A stretch of DNA of 32,469 nucleotides, taken from Thraustochytrium sp. TN22. Lineage: Eukaryota > Sar > Bigyra > Thraustochytrida > Thraustochytriidae. The notes beneath the pieces were generated by a model that was given only the letters and a program-made list of their open reading frames with translations, was not told where the DNA came from and ran no database searches. The DNA lies in the NCBI GenBank assembly GCA_013306675.1, contig JABLUY010000129.1, positions 1 to 32,469 on the forward strand, written 5' to 3'. This document shows, one piece after another, positions 26,296 to 32,469 of this stretch; within the stretch, counting starts at the first letter, position 1, and every line of letters starts with the position of its first letter. Position numbers and translations under genes: made by a program.

Positions 26296-28086
26296 TTACG
26301 AGGACGAGGACGGGGACGAGGAGGATGGCGGTGGCACTTCGCTGGCAAGGTCCCAGCCGTGCCGCTTCTTGACCTGCTCGAGGCGATGGTCGCTCATGCG
26401 CGAGACCCTCTCCTCGTACGAGTCGCACAGCTGGCGCTCGAAAAGCGGGACGTGCTTGGGAATCCTGGCCACGCGCCCCTGGCGGCCAGGCTGCGTCCGC
26501 GGGAAGTCGCTGAGGATGTGGTCAAAGTGCTCCGACTCGTGAAAGGGGATGAGCTCGCCCTGGTCGTTGCTGACGGGCGCACGCTCATCGATGAAGTCAA
26601 TGACGCCGCGTGTCATGGCGGCGTCAAGCGCGCTGCGCGACTCTCGCAGCTCGAGGCGGCCGCGCAGCTGCGCAAGCGTTTTTGCGTCATAACGGAAGTT
26701 GAAGTCCTTCTCAGAGTACTCGCTCTCGTAGAGAATGAGCGGCAGCTCGGAGGCGATGTCGTAAGGCGGCTTGCGTGGGTTCTTCTCGATGTCGAGGAGC
26801 TCCTGCACGACGGACGGCTGCTCGAGACCCTGGCCGACGAGGAAGAGCACGGACGCAATGCAGCGAATCTGGTGCCAGAGGAAGGCGGACCCGCGCACGA
26901 GAACGTAGCACATCTCGTGGCGGTCAATGTCGGGCGCGTCAGCCGGGCCGCCGGAGCAGCGGACGACCTTGGCGCTCTCGATGCGGCGCACGAAGTTCTT
27001 GACGTTGTCCACGTCCATCTTGCAGAGGTGCCGATAGTCGTGCGTGCCCTCCAGCAAGTCTGCGGCGCGCTGCATGGCGACGAGGTCCAGATCGCGGCGC
27101 ATGAAGTAGTAGCGGTAGCAGCGTGACTCGCAGTTGAAGCGCGCCTTGTACTCACGGTCGGGCGCAGGCGCCCAGCCGAGCACAAAGATGTCAGCGGGAA
27201 GCAGGCGGTTGAGCATGTTCGGGTAGTCGATCTCCAGGGCGTCGTCGCTCTCGCGGGGGTCCGGCTCGTTTGGCGTCGCGGCGTTCTCGGCGGCGAGGGC
27301 GCTGGCCTCCGGTTCGGCGCCATCGGTCTGCGCCTGAAAAGACTTCTTCTTCTTCTTGGGCGGTCGCTGCTTGAGCGCCGGATACGCGGACGCCTCTGGG
27401 AGCGGGCGCGCAAGGTTGGACCGCACGGTGAGCGTGATGACCTGGCCGAGGGCCGAGACGCCGACGTCCGTGCGGCCGCAGCGCGAGTAGTTGGAGGAGG
27501 GCCTGTCCGTGATGAGGCAGGCCTTGGTCAGCGCGTTGAAGAGGTGCGCCTCGATGGTCTCCTCGGAGGTGACCTGCTTGCAAAGTCCGTGGAAGTTGCC
27601 GCCAAAGTAAGCCAGGTGCAGCGCGATGTGGCGTTGCGCGAAGTAGTCCATGTTGAAGGCCCTGTCGCCCTTGTTCTTTTGCTGCTGCTTCCGCCTGCCA
27701 TTCTGTCGCTGCGCCTTGCCGGCGTTGTCTCCGCCGTCGTCGGCGGCCTTGCCGTCCTCCTCGTCGGGGCGGCGCTTCTTGCAGAGCGGGCCGGCCTCGT
27801 CGCCCGCGGCCTCTCCCTGCGCCGCCGCCGCCGACGACGACGACGACGACGACGACAACGAGGTGGCGTCGAGCTTGTGCGCTCGCGGCGCCTGCGCCTG
27901 CCGCTGCTCCTCGGCCTGGCCCTGCAGCTCGCGCTCGAGGTCCTGGCGCAGGCGCTCGGGCTGCTGCGAGACGTGCTGCGCCGCCGCCCGCACGGCCTCC
28001 TCGCCGTAGGCGTCCGCCAGGCGCAGCACGAGCGCCTTGAGCTCGAAGCGCGACAGCCGCCGCAGCCAGTCGCCGCCCGTCGCCAT
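26296..28086 (-). CDS. PUS3: tRNA pseudouridine(38/39) synthase, PUS3/Deg1
   Basis: The 596-residue protein starts at ATG 28086. Residues 1-145 are a variable extension with a helix, a polyserine/polyalanine run and basic stretches that could act as nuclear signals. The TruA-type catalytic domain starts near 150. SNYSRCGRTDVGVSALGQ (198-215) contains the catalytic Asp207. Also present are NMLNRLLPADIFVLGWAP, ARFNCESRCYRYYF, GTHDYRHLCKMDV and AFLWHQIRCIASVLFLVGQG. LCKMD and NIEKNPRKPPYD identify the PUS3/Deg1 branch rather than PUS1. The enzyme makes pseudouridine at positions 38 and 39 of the tRNA anticodon stem-loop. The residue two after the catalytic Asp pair (GRTDKG in most relatives) is Val instead of Lys. 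A charged insert (about 235-285) splits the domain. It is divergent with the next gene, only 80 bp away. Confidence 0.93.
   Translation of the reverse strand: MATGGDWLRRLSRFELKALVLRLADAYGEEAVRAAAQHVSQQPERLRQDLERELQGQAEEQRQAQAPRAHKLDATSLSSSSSSSSAAAAQGEAAGDEAGPLCKKRRPDEEDGKAADDGGDNAGKAQRQNGRRKQQQKNKGDRAFNMDYFAQRHIALHLAYFGGNFHGLCKQVTSEETIEAHLFNALTKACLITDRPSSNYSRCGRTDVGVSALGQVITLTVRSNLARPLPEASAYPALKQRPPKKKKKSFQAQTDGAEPEASALAAENAATPNEPDPRESDDALEIDYPNMLNRLLPADIFVLGWAPAPDREYKARFNCESRCYRYYFMRRDLDLVAMQRAADLLEGTHDYRHLCKMDVDNVKNFVRRIESAKVVRCSGGPADAPDIDRHEMCYVLVRGSAFLWHQIRCIASVLFLVGQGLEQPSVVQELLDIEKNPRKPPYDIASELPLILYESEYSEKDFNFRYDAKTLAQLRGRLELRESRSALDAAMTRGVIDFIDERAPVSNDQGELIPFHESEHFDHILSDFPRTQPGRQGRVARIPKHVPLFERQLCDSYEERVSRMSDHRLEQVKKRHGWDLASEVPPPSSSSPSSSS
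27834..27857 (-). repeat. (GAC)n run coding polyserine in PUS3
   Basis: A GAC/CGA triplet run on the + strand reads as TCG serine codons on the minus strand. It gives the Ser run at about residues 77-85 of PUS3, next to a short Ala run, in the non-conserved N-terminal extension. Confidence 0.85.
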
Positions 28087-28166
28087 GCTCGCCGCGCCGC
28101 GCCGCGCCGCGCCGCCCGCGCCGCCCGCGCCGCGCGAGTGGCTCTGCTGCGCCGCGCTCGCTAATC
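28087..28166. promoter_or_regulatory. 80-bp bidirectional promoter candidate
   Basis: PUS3 and the coiled-coil gene start in opposite directions from this interval, which is nearly pure GC with repeated CGCGCCGCGC units and no TATA-like sequence. If the second ATG (28263) is used downstream, the spacer becomes 176 bp. Confidence 0.5.
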
Positions 28167-29099
28167 ATGCGCCGCCATGCCGCCTCCGGCGCGCGCGCGC
28201 CGCCCCCCGGCCGGCCGCGGCGCGGCGCGGCGCGGCAGACCGGCGCGCGCGCGGGCGGCGGCATGGCGAGCGGCGCGCGCGGCGCGGCGCTGGAGGCGCC
28301 GCTGCGCCGCCTGCTGGCCGCGCTGGCCGCGCCCGAGGCGGGCGGCGGCGGCGCGGGCGGGGATGGCGAGCGCGACGACCTGGGCGCGGGCGGCGACGGC
28401 GACGGCGACGACCTGGGCGGCCACGGCCTGGGCGCCGGGGCAGCCGAGCTCGGAGGGCTGCGCGAGCAGCTGGCCGTGAGCCTGGACGTCTTCCCGCGCG
28501 GCAGGGAGGACGCAGAGGCGCAGCTGTGGAGCGACGTGGACGTGCGCGCGGCAGCCGTGGACGACCTGCTGGCGGCCTGCGAAGCGTGCCTGGTGCAGAA
28601 CGTGGAGCTGGAGCGCGCCTGGCGCCAAGTGGAGCGTGAGTACGAGGTCAGCGGCGCGCCGGGCCCCGCGCGCCAGCTGGACGTGCTGCGCAAGGCCTGC
28701 CGGGACTCTGTCGCGCAGTACGACGACCTCGGCTGCCAGCTCGCAGAGGAGCTGCGCATGCTTTCGCGCCTGCGCGGCGACCTGGAGCGCGCCGCGGCGC
28801 GCCTTGACAGCCTCGCAGCCGAGCTCTGTGCCGCCGACGCCGACAGCGATGCCATTCGCGCCCTGGGGGATGCCAAGCGCGCGCAGGCCGCGGACGCTCG
28901 CAGAATTGTCCTCAAGCTTACCGAGGTGTTGCACGAGGAACCACCGGCGCCCAACGGCGCTCCAGGCTCTTCAATTGCCCGAGGCAAAGTCCGATGCCAG
29001 GCTAGGCGCCAGGCTCAGGCTCAGGCTAGGGCTAGGGACCAGGATCAGGATCAGGATCGCGACGGGGCAGTCGTGGTTCTCGAGTCTGCTACCTATTGA
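28167..29099 (+). CDS. Small coiled-coil protein, function unknown
   Basis: The 310-residue protein starts at ATG 28167; an in-frame ATG at 28263 would remove an Arg/Pro-rich leader of 32 residues and may be the true start. Residues about 50-100 are Gly/Asp-rich. Residues about 105-265 are helical with heptad spacing (for example LRMLSRLRGDLERAAARLDSLAAEL), so the protein probably forms a coiled-coil dimer or joins a larger complex. The end is a hexanucleotide-repeat product (QAQAQARARDQDQDQD). I recognise no family. The length and single coiled coil resemble subunits of tethering or kinetochore complexes, but there is no specific evidence. It shares a very short upstream region with PUS3. 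Confidence 0.65.
   Translation: MRRHAASGARAPPPGRPRRGAARQTGARAGGGMASGARGAALEAPLRRLLAALAAPEAGGGGAGGDGERDDLGAGGDGDGDDLGGHGLGAGAAELGGLREQLAVSLDVFPRGREDAEAQLWSDVDVRAAAVDDLLAACEACLVQNVELERAWRQVEREYEVSGAPGPARQLDVLRKACRDSVAQYDDLGCQLAEELRMLSRLRGDLERAAARLDSLAAELCAADADSDAIRALGDAKRAQAADARRIVLKLTEVLHEEPPAPNGAPGSSIARGKVRCQARRQAQAQARARDQDQDQDRDGAVVVLESATY
28998..29059 (+). repeat. Hexanucleotide repeats (CAGGCT / CAGGAT)
   Basis: Direct repeats of CAGGCT, GCTAGG and CAGGAT encode the Gln-Ala, Arg-Ala and Asp-Gln dipeptide repeats at the end of the coiled-coil protein. The run probably arose by slippage. Confidence 0.8.
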
Positions 29100-29451
29100 C
29101 AGATATGTGTGTAACTCTGATAGGTCTTCGATGACCGATACTGGCTTGTCCTGTCACTCACAGTCAGGCAAGTGTGAGCGGAGCTCAGGGTCGAGCATCA
29201 TGCTTGCGCGTAGGCGGTCGGTTCAGGCGCCAGTCCGAAAGGGGAGCAAGACAGCTCTGACAAAGTTAGCTAACTCGCAGAGCTACTAGCTAGTAGCTAC
29301 TAGTAGCTAGAGCTAGGCCTAGAGCTAGAGCGCCAACTTTGTCGGGCGAGTGCGTGCTCGAGTCTTTGCGGTCAGGCTGCTCACAACAGCACGACGCAGC
29401 AAAATGAGCGCGGCAGCAAGAGATGAGTGCAGCAGCAAGATGAGCTTGAAA
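29100..29451. other. Convergent 3' spacer with dense CTAG cluster
   Basis: The 352-bp spacer lies between convergent genes. It contains the palindrome GTTAGCTAAC (29265-29274) and the CTAG cluster at 29286-29328. No gene is visible. Confidence 0.6.
29265..29328. repeat. Dense CTAG/TAGCTA cluster
   Basis: After the palindrome GTTAGCTAAC, CTAG occurs seven times in 43 bp (29286, 29290, 29300, 29307, 29313, 29319, 29325). Overlapping palindromes such as ACTAGCTAGT and AGGCCT-type sequence are present. It is the densest of the four clusters. Confidence 0.85.
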
Positions 29452-31191
29452 TTACAAAATGAGCCCCTCCGACGGCTGCGGTGGTGCTTGCGGTGGCTGC
29501 TGCGCCGCAGTCCCGATCGCAGGTGGCTTCGCAGAGGCGGCGTCCGCCGCGGTAGCGTCCGCCGCACCAGCGTCACTGCTCTGTTGGTCGGCCTCCGTCT
29601 TCCCCGTCTCCTCCTTGTTGGTCTGCTGGGCGCTCGGTGGCTCCAGCGTCAGCTCGACCGGCGTCTTGCCGGTGCCATCGCCAATCGGCGCGTCCCCGTC
29701 ATCCCGCGCGCGCTGCACGTCGCCGTCGGCCGCGGCGGGCACCGCGGCGCCTTCCCTGGCCTTCTCCAGCAGCTCCTTGAGCCTGGCGAGCCTCTGCGCC
29801 TTGACCAGCATCGCTTCCTGGTTCTCCTGCAGCGCCTTGGCGAGGTCCTCATCGTGGCCCTCCTCCTGCAGGAACGCCTCGAGCTCGCGGTTGCTGCGCG
29901 CGAGGTGGTCCATGGCGTGCTCGAGCTCCCTGACGTCGAGCTCCAGCACGCTGGGCCCGGCCGCCGCGCCGGCAGCGGCGGCGGCCGCGGCCGCGGCCGC
30001 GGCCGCAGCGGCGTCCGCGTCCGCTACGCCCATCGCACCGCCGACCCGCCCGCGCCGCCGCCGAAGCCGCCGCGCGCGAGTTGGCGGTCTGGGCTGGGGG
30101 GCGGCGCGGCGCGCGGCATCCATACCGGGTACGAGCGAGAGCAGGCGGCGCGCGGGCGAGGCCGGGCGCGGCGACGGCGGCGCGCGCCCGGGGGAGCCCG
30201 GGCGCGGCGAGAGCAGACGCCCCGGCGAGAGCGGCCTGGGCCTGCCCGCTCGCATCGACGACGAGATGGAGTGGTGGCTCCAGAGGTGGTTGGCCGCCTG
30301 CACGCTGCGGTAGCTGCCCTTGTTGGCCTCCGTGTTGCGCGCCACGATCGTGCTCGCCTTGTACGCGCCGTCGTCGTTCGGACGGCCCACGCGGGCGGCC
30401 GTAAATCGGGACCAAGGACCGGCCGGTATCGGCTTGCCGTCCGAGCGCAAGATGGGCACCACCGTCATGCCGGAGACGCCGGCCTCGGCCAGGTTGCGGC
30501 CCGAGGCAGCGTGTCCCGCGAGCCCGCGGGCGACCTGCAGGTCTAGGGTCACGTCCAGCGTCGGCTGCCGGGCGTCGAAGTGCGCCACCTCGCAGAGGTC
30601 CTCGCCGGTCTTCCACTGCAGTTTCGAACTGCGCCGCGAAGGCTGCTGCGAAGGCTGCTGGCTGTGAAACGAGGCCGCACGGCGCCTGGTCGGCCTTGCG
30701 CCCTGCACGACGTTACGAGCCTGCTCCTTGAACTGCGCATTGGCGTGGTGGCGGTACGGGTCTTCTTTGACAGGAGGGGCCTGCTTGGGCTGTACCTCAA
30801 GCTCGGCCTGCTCCTTGCTGTACGACCAGTCCGTGCCAACATTGCCTTCGTAGTGCTGCTGGTGCTTCTGGCGCTCATGGTGGTCGTAGCGGTTGTGGTC
30901 TTTGCGCTGCTGGAAGCGCTCCTCCTGGTAAGCGTAGTCTCCGGCCTTGACCTCGTGCCGGTCCTCGAACTCCTCGAACTCGGGACCGCCACCGCTGCTC
31001 TCCTCCGCGCTCGCCAGCCTCCACGCGTAGTCACCGGCGGCCTTGCCGTACCGATACTGGTAGTACTGCTGCTGGTGCTGCTGGTGCTGCTGGTGCTGCC
31101 TGCGGCTGGCCGCCTCGTGATACTCGTAGCCTCGATCCATCGTCTCGCTCACGTGGAAGCCATCTCCGTGCAGCGAGCCGTCTCGCTGCAT
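29452..31191 (-). CDS. Low-complexity protein with C-terminal helical segment, function unknown
   Basis: The 579-residue protein starts at ATG 31191. The N-terminal 190 residues are rich in His, Gln, Tyr, Glu and Arg (HQQHQQHQQQYYQYRYG), with two related motifs, AGDYAWRLASAEE and AGDYAYQEERFQQ. Residues about 190-300 look more ordered (VTLDLQV, MTVVPILRSDGKPIPAGPWSRF). A Pro/Ser/Arg stretch with SP sites (320-350), an Arg-rich patch and a 15-residue polyalanine run follow. Residues about 415-480 form a helical segment (LDVRELEHAMDHLARSNREL, then FLQEEGHDEDLAKALQENQE) that looks conserved-type and could be a small eukaryotic coiled-coil domain I cannot name. The tail is Gln/Pro/Ala-rich. Mostly disordered; a scaffold or RNA-binding role is possible but unsupported. 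Met387 could mark a separately evolved module. Confidence 0.65.
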   Translation of the reverse strand: MQRDGSLHGDGFHVSETMDRGYEYHEAASRRQHQQHQQHQQQYYQYRYGKAAGDYAWRLASAEESSGGGPEFEEFEDRHEVKAGDYAYQEERFQQRKDHNRYDHHERQKHQQHYEGNVGTDWSYSKEQAELEVQPKQAPPVKEDPYRHHANAQFKEQARNVVQGARPTRRRAASFHSQQPSQQPSRRSSKLQWKTGEDLCEVAHFDARQPTLDVTLDLQVARGLAGHAASGRNLAEAGVSGMTVVPILRSDGKPIPAGPWSRFTAARVGRPNDDGAYKASTIVARNTEANKGSYRSVQAANHLWSHHSISSSMRAGRPRPLSPGRLLSPRPGSPGRAPPSPRPASPARRLLSLVPGMDAARRAAPQPRPPTRARRLRRRRGRVGGAMGVADADAAAAAAAAAAAAAAGAAAGPSVLELDVRELEHAMDHLARSNRELEAFLQEEGHDEDLAKALQENQEAMLVKAQRLARLKELLEKAREGAAVPAAADGDVQRARDDGDAPIGDGTGKTPVELTLEPPSAQQTNKEETGKTEADQQSSDAGAADATAADAASAKPPAIGTAAQQPPQAPPQPSEGLIL

Positions 31192-31203
31192 CCTGCTGTC
31201 ACG

Positions 31204-31238
<35 letters not shown>
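31204..31238. repeat. (GCTT)n tetranucleotide microsatellite
   Basis: Nearly nine perfect GCTT units lie 12 bp upstream of the ATG of the 29452 gene (minus strand), so they are almost certainly in its 5' UTR, reading AAGC in the transcript. Confidence 0.95.
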
Positions 31239-31827
31239 CACCGTCGCCAGGCCCGTCGCGCCGCCAGCGAAGCTTGCGCGTCCTCTGCGTGCTGCGGATT
31301 TCGCGCCGCGGCGAGATCTGTTTGGTAACGAGTGGAGAGACGCTGCGAGCGACCTCAATCCGGACGACCCATCCGGCGACACCAGGTCAGCGCGTGCCTC
31401 ACATCACATCAGGCTCACATCACTCGTGCTCACACATACACTAGGGCAAGCCGGAGAGAGGGCGGCCTGCCCGAGCCTGCCCTGTGCAGCTGAACGGCCT
31501 GCGGCGCTCCTGTAAACTCGCAACGCCTCTCTCGATCCCGGACGCGGCGCACAAGTGTGAGCTTTTCTGGCTGACTGTGAGTCACTGACATGTGAGCAGT
31601 GCCGACTTTGGAAAGCCTGTCAATGAGCAGCCAGAAGAAAAAAATACGAACCGGGGGCCGCCGTGCGAGACTGCCTGCGAGTAGCGCGAGTCCTGGAGAA
31701 CGAATAGGCTCGGTTTCGCTCAACGACGCTCAACGCCACCCAACGGAGTTTAACGGCCGGGCGGCAGCGGCGACGGCCCGGGCTGGGCCAGGACGAAGTT
31801 CAAGTTTCCTTACCTCTCAGAGCAAGT

Positions 31828-31898
31828 AGGCCTAGGCCTAGAGTCGACTGTGAGTGGCGAAGCTGTGTAGCGCAGCAGAGAAGCTCTTCGCTAGCTAG
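31828..31898. repeat. CTAG cluster with AGGCCTAGGCCT palindrome
   Basis: AGGCCTAGGCCT (31828-31839) is a perfect 12-bp palindrome. CTAG occurs at 31832, 31838, 31891 and 31895; the last two sit in GCTAGCTAGA, like the arms of the hairpin at 2210-2239. Confidence 0.75.
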
Positions 31899-32028
31899 AT
31901 TTGAGTGCAGCGCAGCAGAAGACAAGGCCGCAAAGCGCGAAGGAGCGAGGATGCGGTGAACTTGGGCACAGTATACAAGAATCATCGTGGCTTGGTGCTT
32001 GCAAATTGATAGGAGTACTTTCATCAGG

Positions 32029-32469
32029 TTAAGTCGCAATGAGACCGTGCGTGCGGAGCTTGCTGAGGAGGTCGTTGATCTGGGTGGTGGCTTCGCTGAG
32101 CCAGTCGCGCAACTTCTGGCACTCGGCTTGCAGAGCTTGCACTTCTGTGTCCTGGGCCGGGTTGGAGAAGGTGAGCGAGCTGATGCCGGTCGCACCAGGG
32201 TCATTGGACAGCGAGATGCTTGCCACTGCAGTTTGCTGCGCCGCAATGACCTGGGTGGCTCCAACACTGATGGTGCCGACGTTGGAGATGGCTGTCCCAG
32301 TGAAGACAACGCTCTCGACTGCCACCGTACCAGTCGTCGAAACGATCGAAAGCGAGGTTGCGCCCGAGTGTGTGATGGTCGCAGCAGCAGCGTCCATGGT
32401 GAGCGAGTTGACAGCGCTCATGTCGCCAGTGGTGGATACGGCGACCGTGTTGACCACGACATCGCCGCC
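32029..32469 (-). CDS. Phage-tail-fibre-like beta-repeat protein, C-terminal end only
   Basis: The frame is open to the window edge, so only the last 146 codons are visible. They encode short hydrophobic strands alternating with Ser, Thr, Gly and Asn (MSAVNSLTMDAAAATI, GATSLSIVSTTGTVAVESVV, GTISVGATQVIA), as in a beta-helix or beta-prism fibre. The end is a short amphipathic coiled coil, VQALQAECQKLRDWLSEAT, then INDLLSKLRTHGLIAT. This ending resembles the C-terminal trimerisation segments of phage and giant-virus fibre or structural proteins (a general L-x2-LR-x2-GLI pattern). It could be virus-derived or a host surface protein built the same way. Function and full length are unknown. Confidence 0.6.
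   Translation of the reverse strand, partial: GGDVVVNTVAVSTTGDMSAVNSLTMDAAAATITHSGATSLSIVSTTGTVAVESVVFTGTAISNVGTISVGATQVIAAQQTAVASISLSNDPGATGISSLTFSNPAQDTEVQALQAECQKLRDWLSEATTQINDLLSKLRTHGLIAT

Larger units (their letters stand above)
31192..32028. other. Intergenic spacer with microsatellite and CTAG motifs
   Basis: The 837-bp spacer separates two minus-strand genes and should contain the promoter of the 29452 gene and the 3' flank of the fibre-like gene. It holds a GCTT microsatellite, repeated TCACATCA-like sequence (31401-31425), CAACG repeats (31720-31745) and CTAG motifs (31832-31898). I see no gene. Confidence 0.6.

Noticed and set aside
27191-28987. 598-codon minus-strand frame covering PUS3 and the coiled-coil gene
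   Set aside because: Its Arg/Ala/Ser/Pro composition is that of an out-of-frame GC-rich read, and it overlaps a clearly conserved PUS3 in another frame.
29021-29038. Interstitial telomere repeat (GCTAGGGCTAGGG)
   Set aside because: Only two partial units occur, embedded in CAGGCT/CAGGAT hexamers that code the end of a protein.

Overview
The window is GC-rich, gene-dense eukaryotic nuclear DNA. It holds about a dozen long protein genes with no introns that I can see. Nothing looks bacterial: there are no operons, no Shine-Dalgarno patterns and no co-directional gene runs. The genes are eukaryotic (kinesins, DNAAF4, PUS3, a SPRY protein). A compact, intron-poor, GC-rich genome with several axoneme genes suggests a flagellate protist. 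A thraustochytrid/labyrinthulomycete stramenopile is my best guess, from style rather than from any diagnostic marker.

Layout, left to right. 2-1508 (+): decayed, 5'-truncated gene for a secreted/membrane EGF-like protein. 2887-3471 (+): small basic Ser/Thr-Pro-rich protein of unknown function. 3820-5742 (-): DNAAF4 (DYX1C1), a dynein-arm assembly co-chaperone. 6364-12348 (-): giant protein joining an Asteroid/FEN-type nuclease domain to a DEVH-box RNA helicase. 13273-15996 (+): CFAP70-like TPR protein. 16440-18128 (-): kinesin-9 (KIF6-like) motor whose 3' end is repeated three times in tandem. 18662-19219 (+): hotdog-fold acyl-CoA thioesterase. 19403-20839 (-): coiled-coil/SPRY protein. 21524-26173 (+): kinesin-3-like motor with a very long coiled-coil tail and no visible FHA domain. 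26296-28086 (-): PUS3/Deg1 tRNA pseudouridine synthase. 28167-29099 (+): small coiled-coil protein. 29452-31191 (-): low-complexity protein with a C-terminal helical segment. 32029-32469 (-): 3' end of a phage-tail-fibre-like beta-repeat protein, running off the window.

From the helicase to the 29452 gene, transcription alternates strand at every gene, giving divergent and convergent pairs with short spacers. DNAAF4, the CFAP70-like protein and the KIF6-like kinesin all belong to axoneme assembly or function, so there is a loose ciliary theme between 3.8 and 18.1 kb. PUS3 (tRNA modification) and the nuclease-helicase (probably nucleic-acid processing) are unrelated to it.

The most striking items are the nuclease-helicase fusion, the 191-bp triplication that copies a kinesin C-terminus together with its stop codon, a smaller 39-bp duplication over the stop codon of the second kinesin, a 12-copy array of exactly 10-bp period in the helicase/CFAP70 spacer, dense CTAG clusters in four spacers, and the phage-fibre-like gene end.
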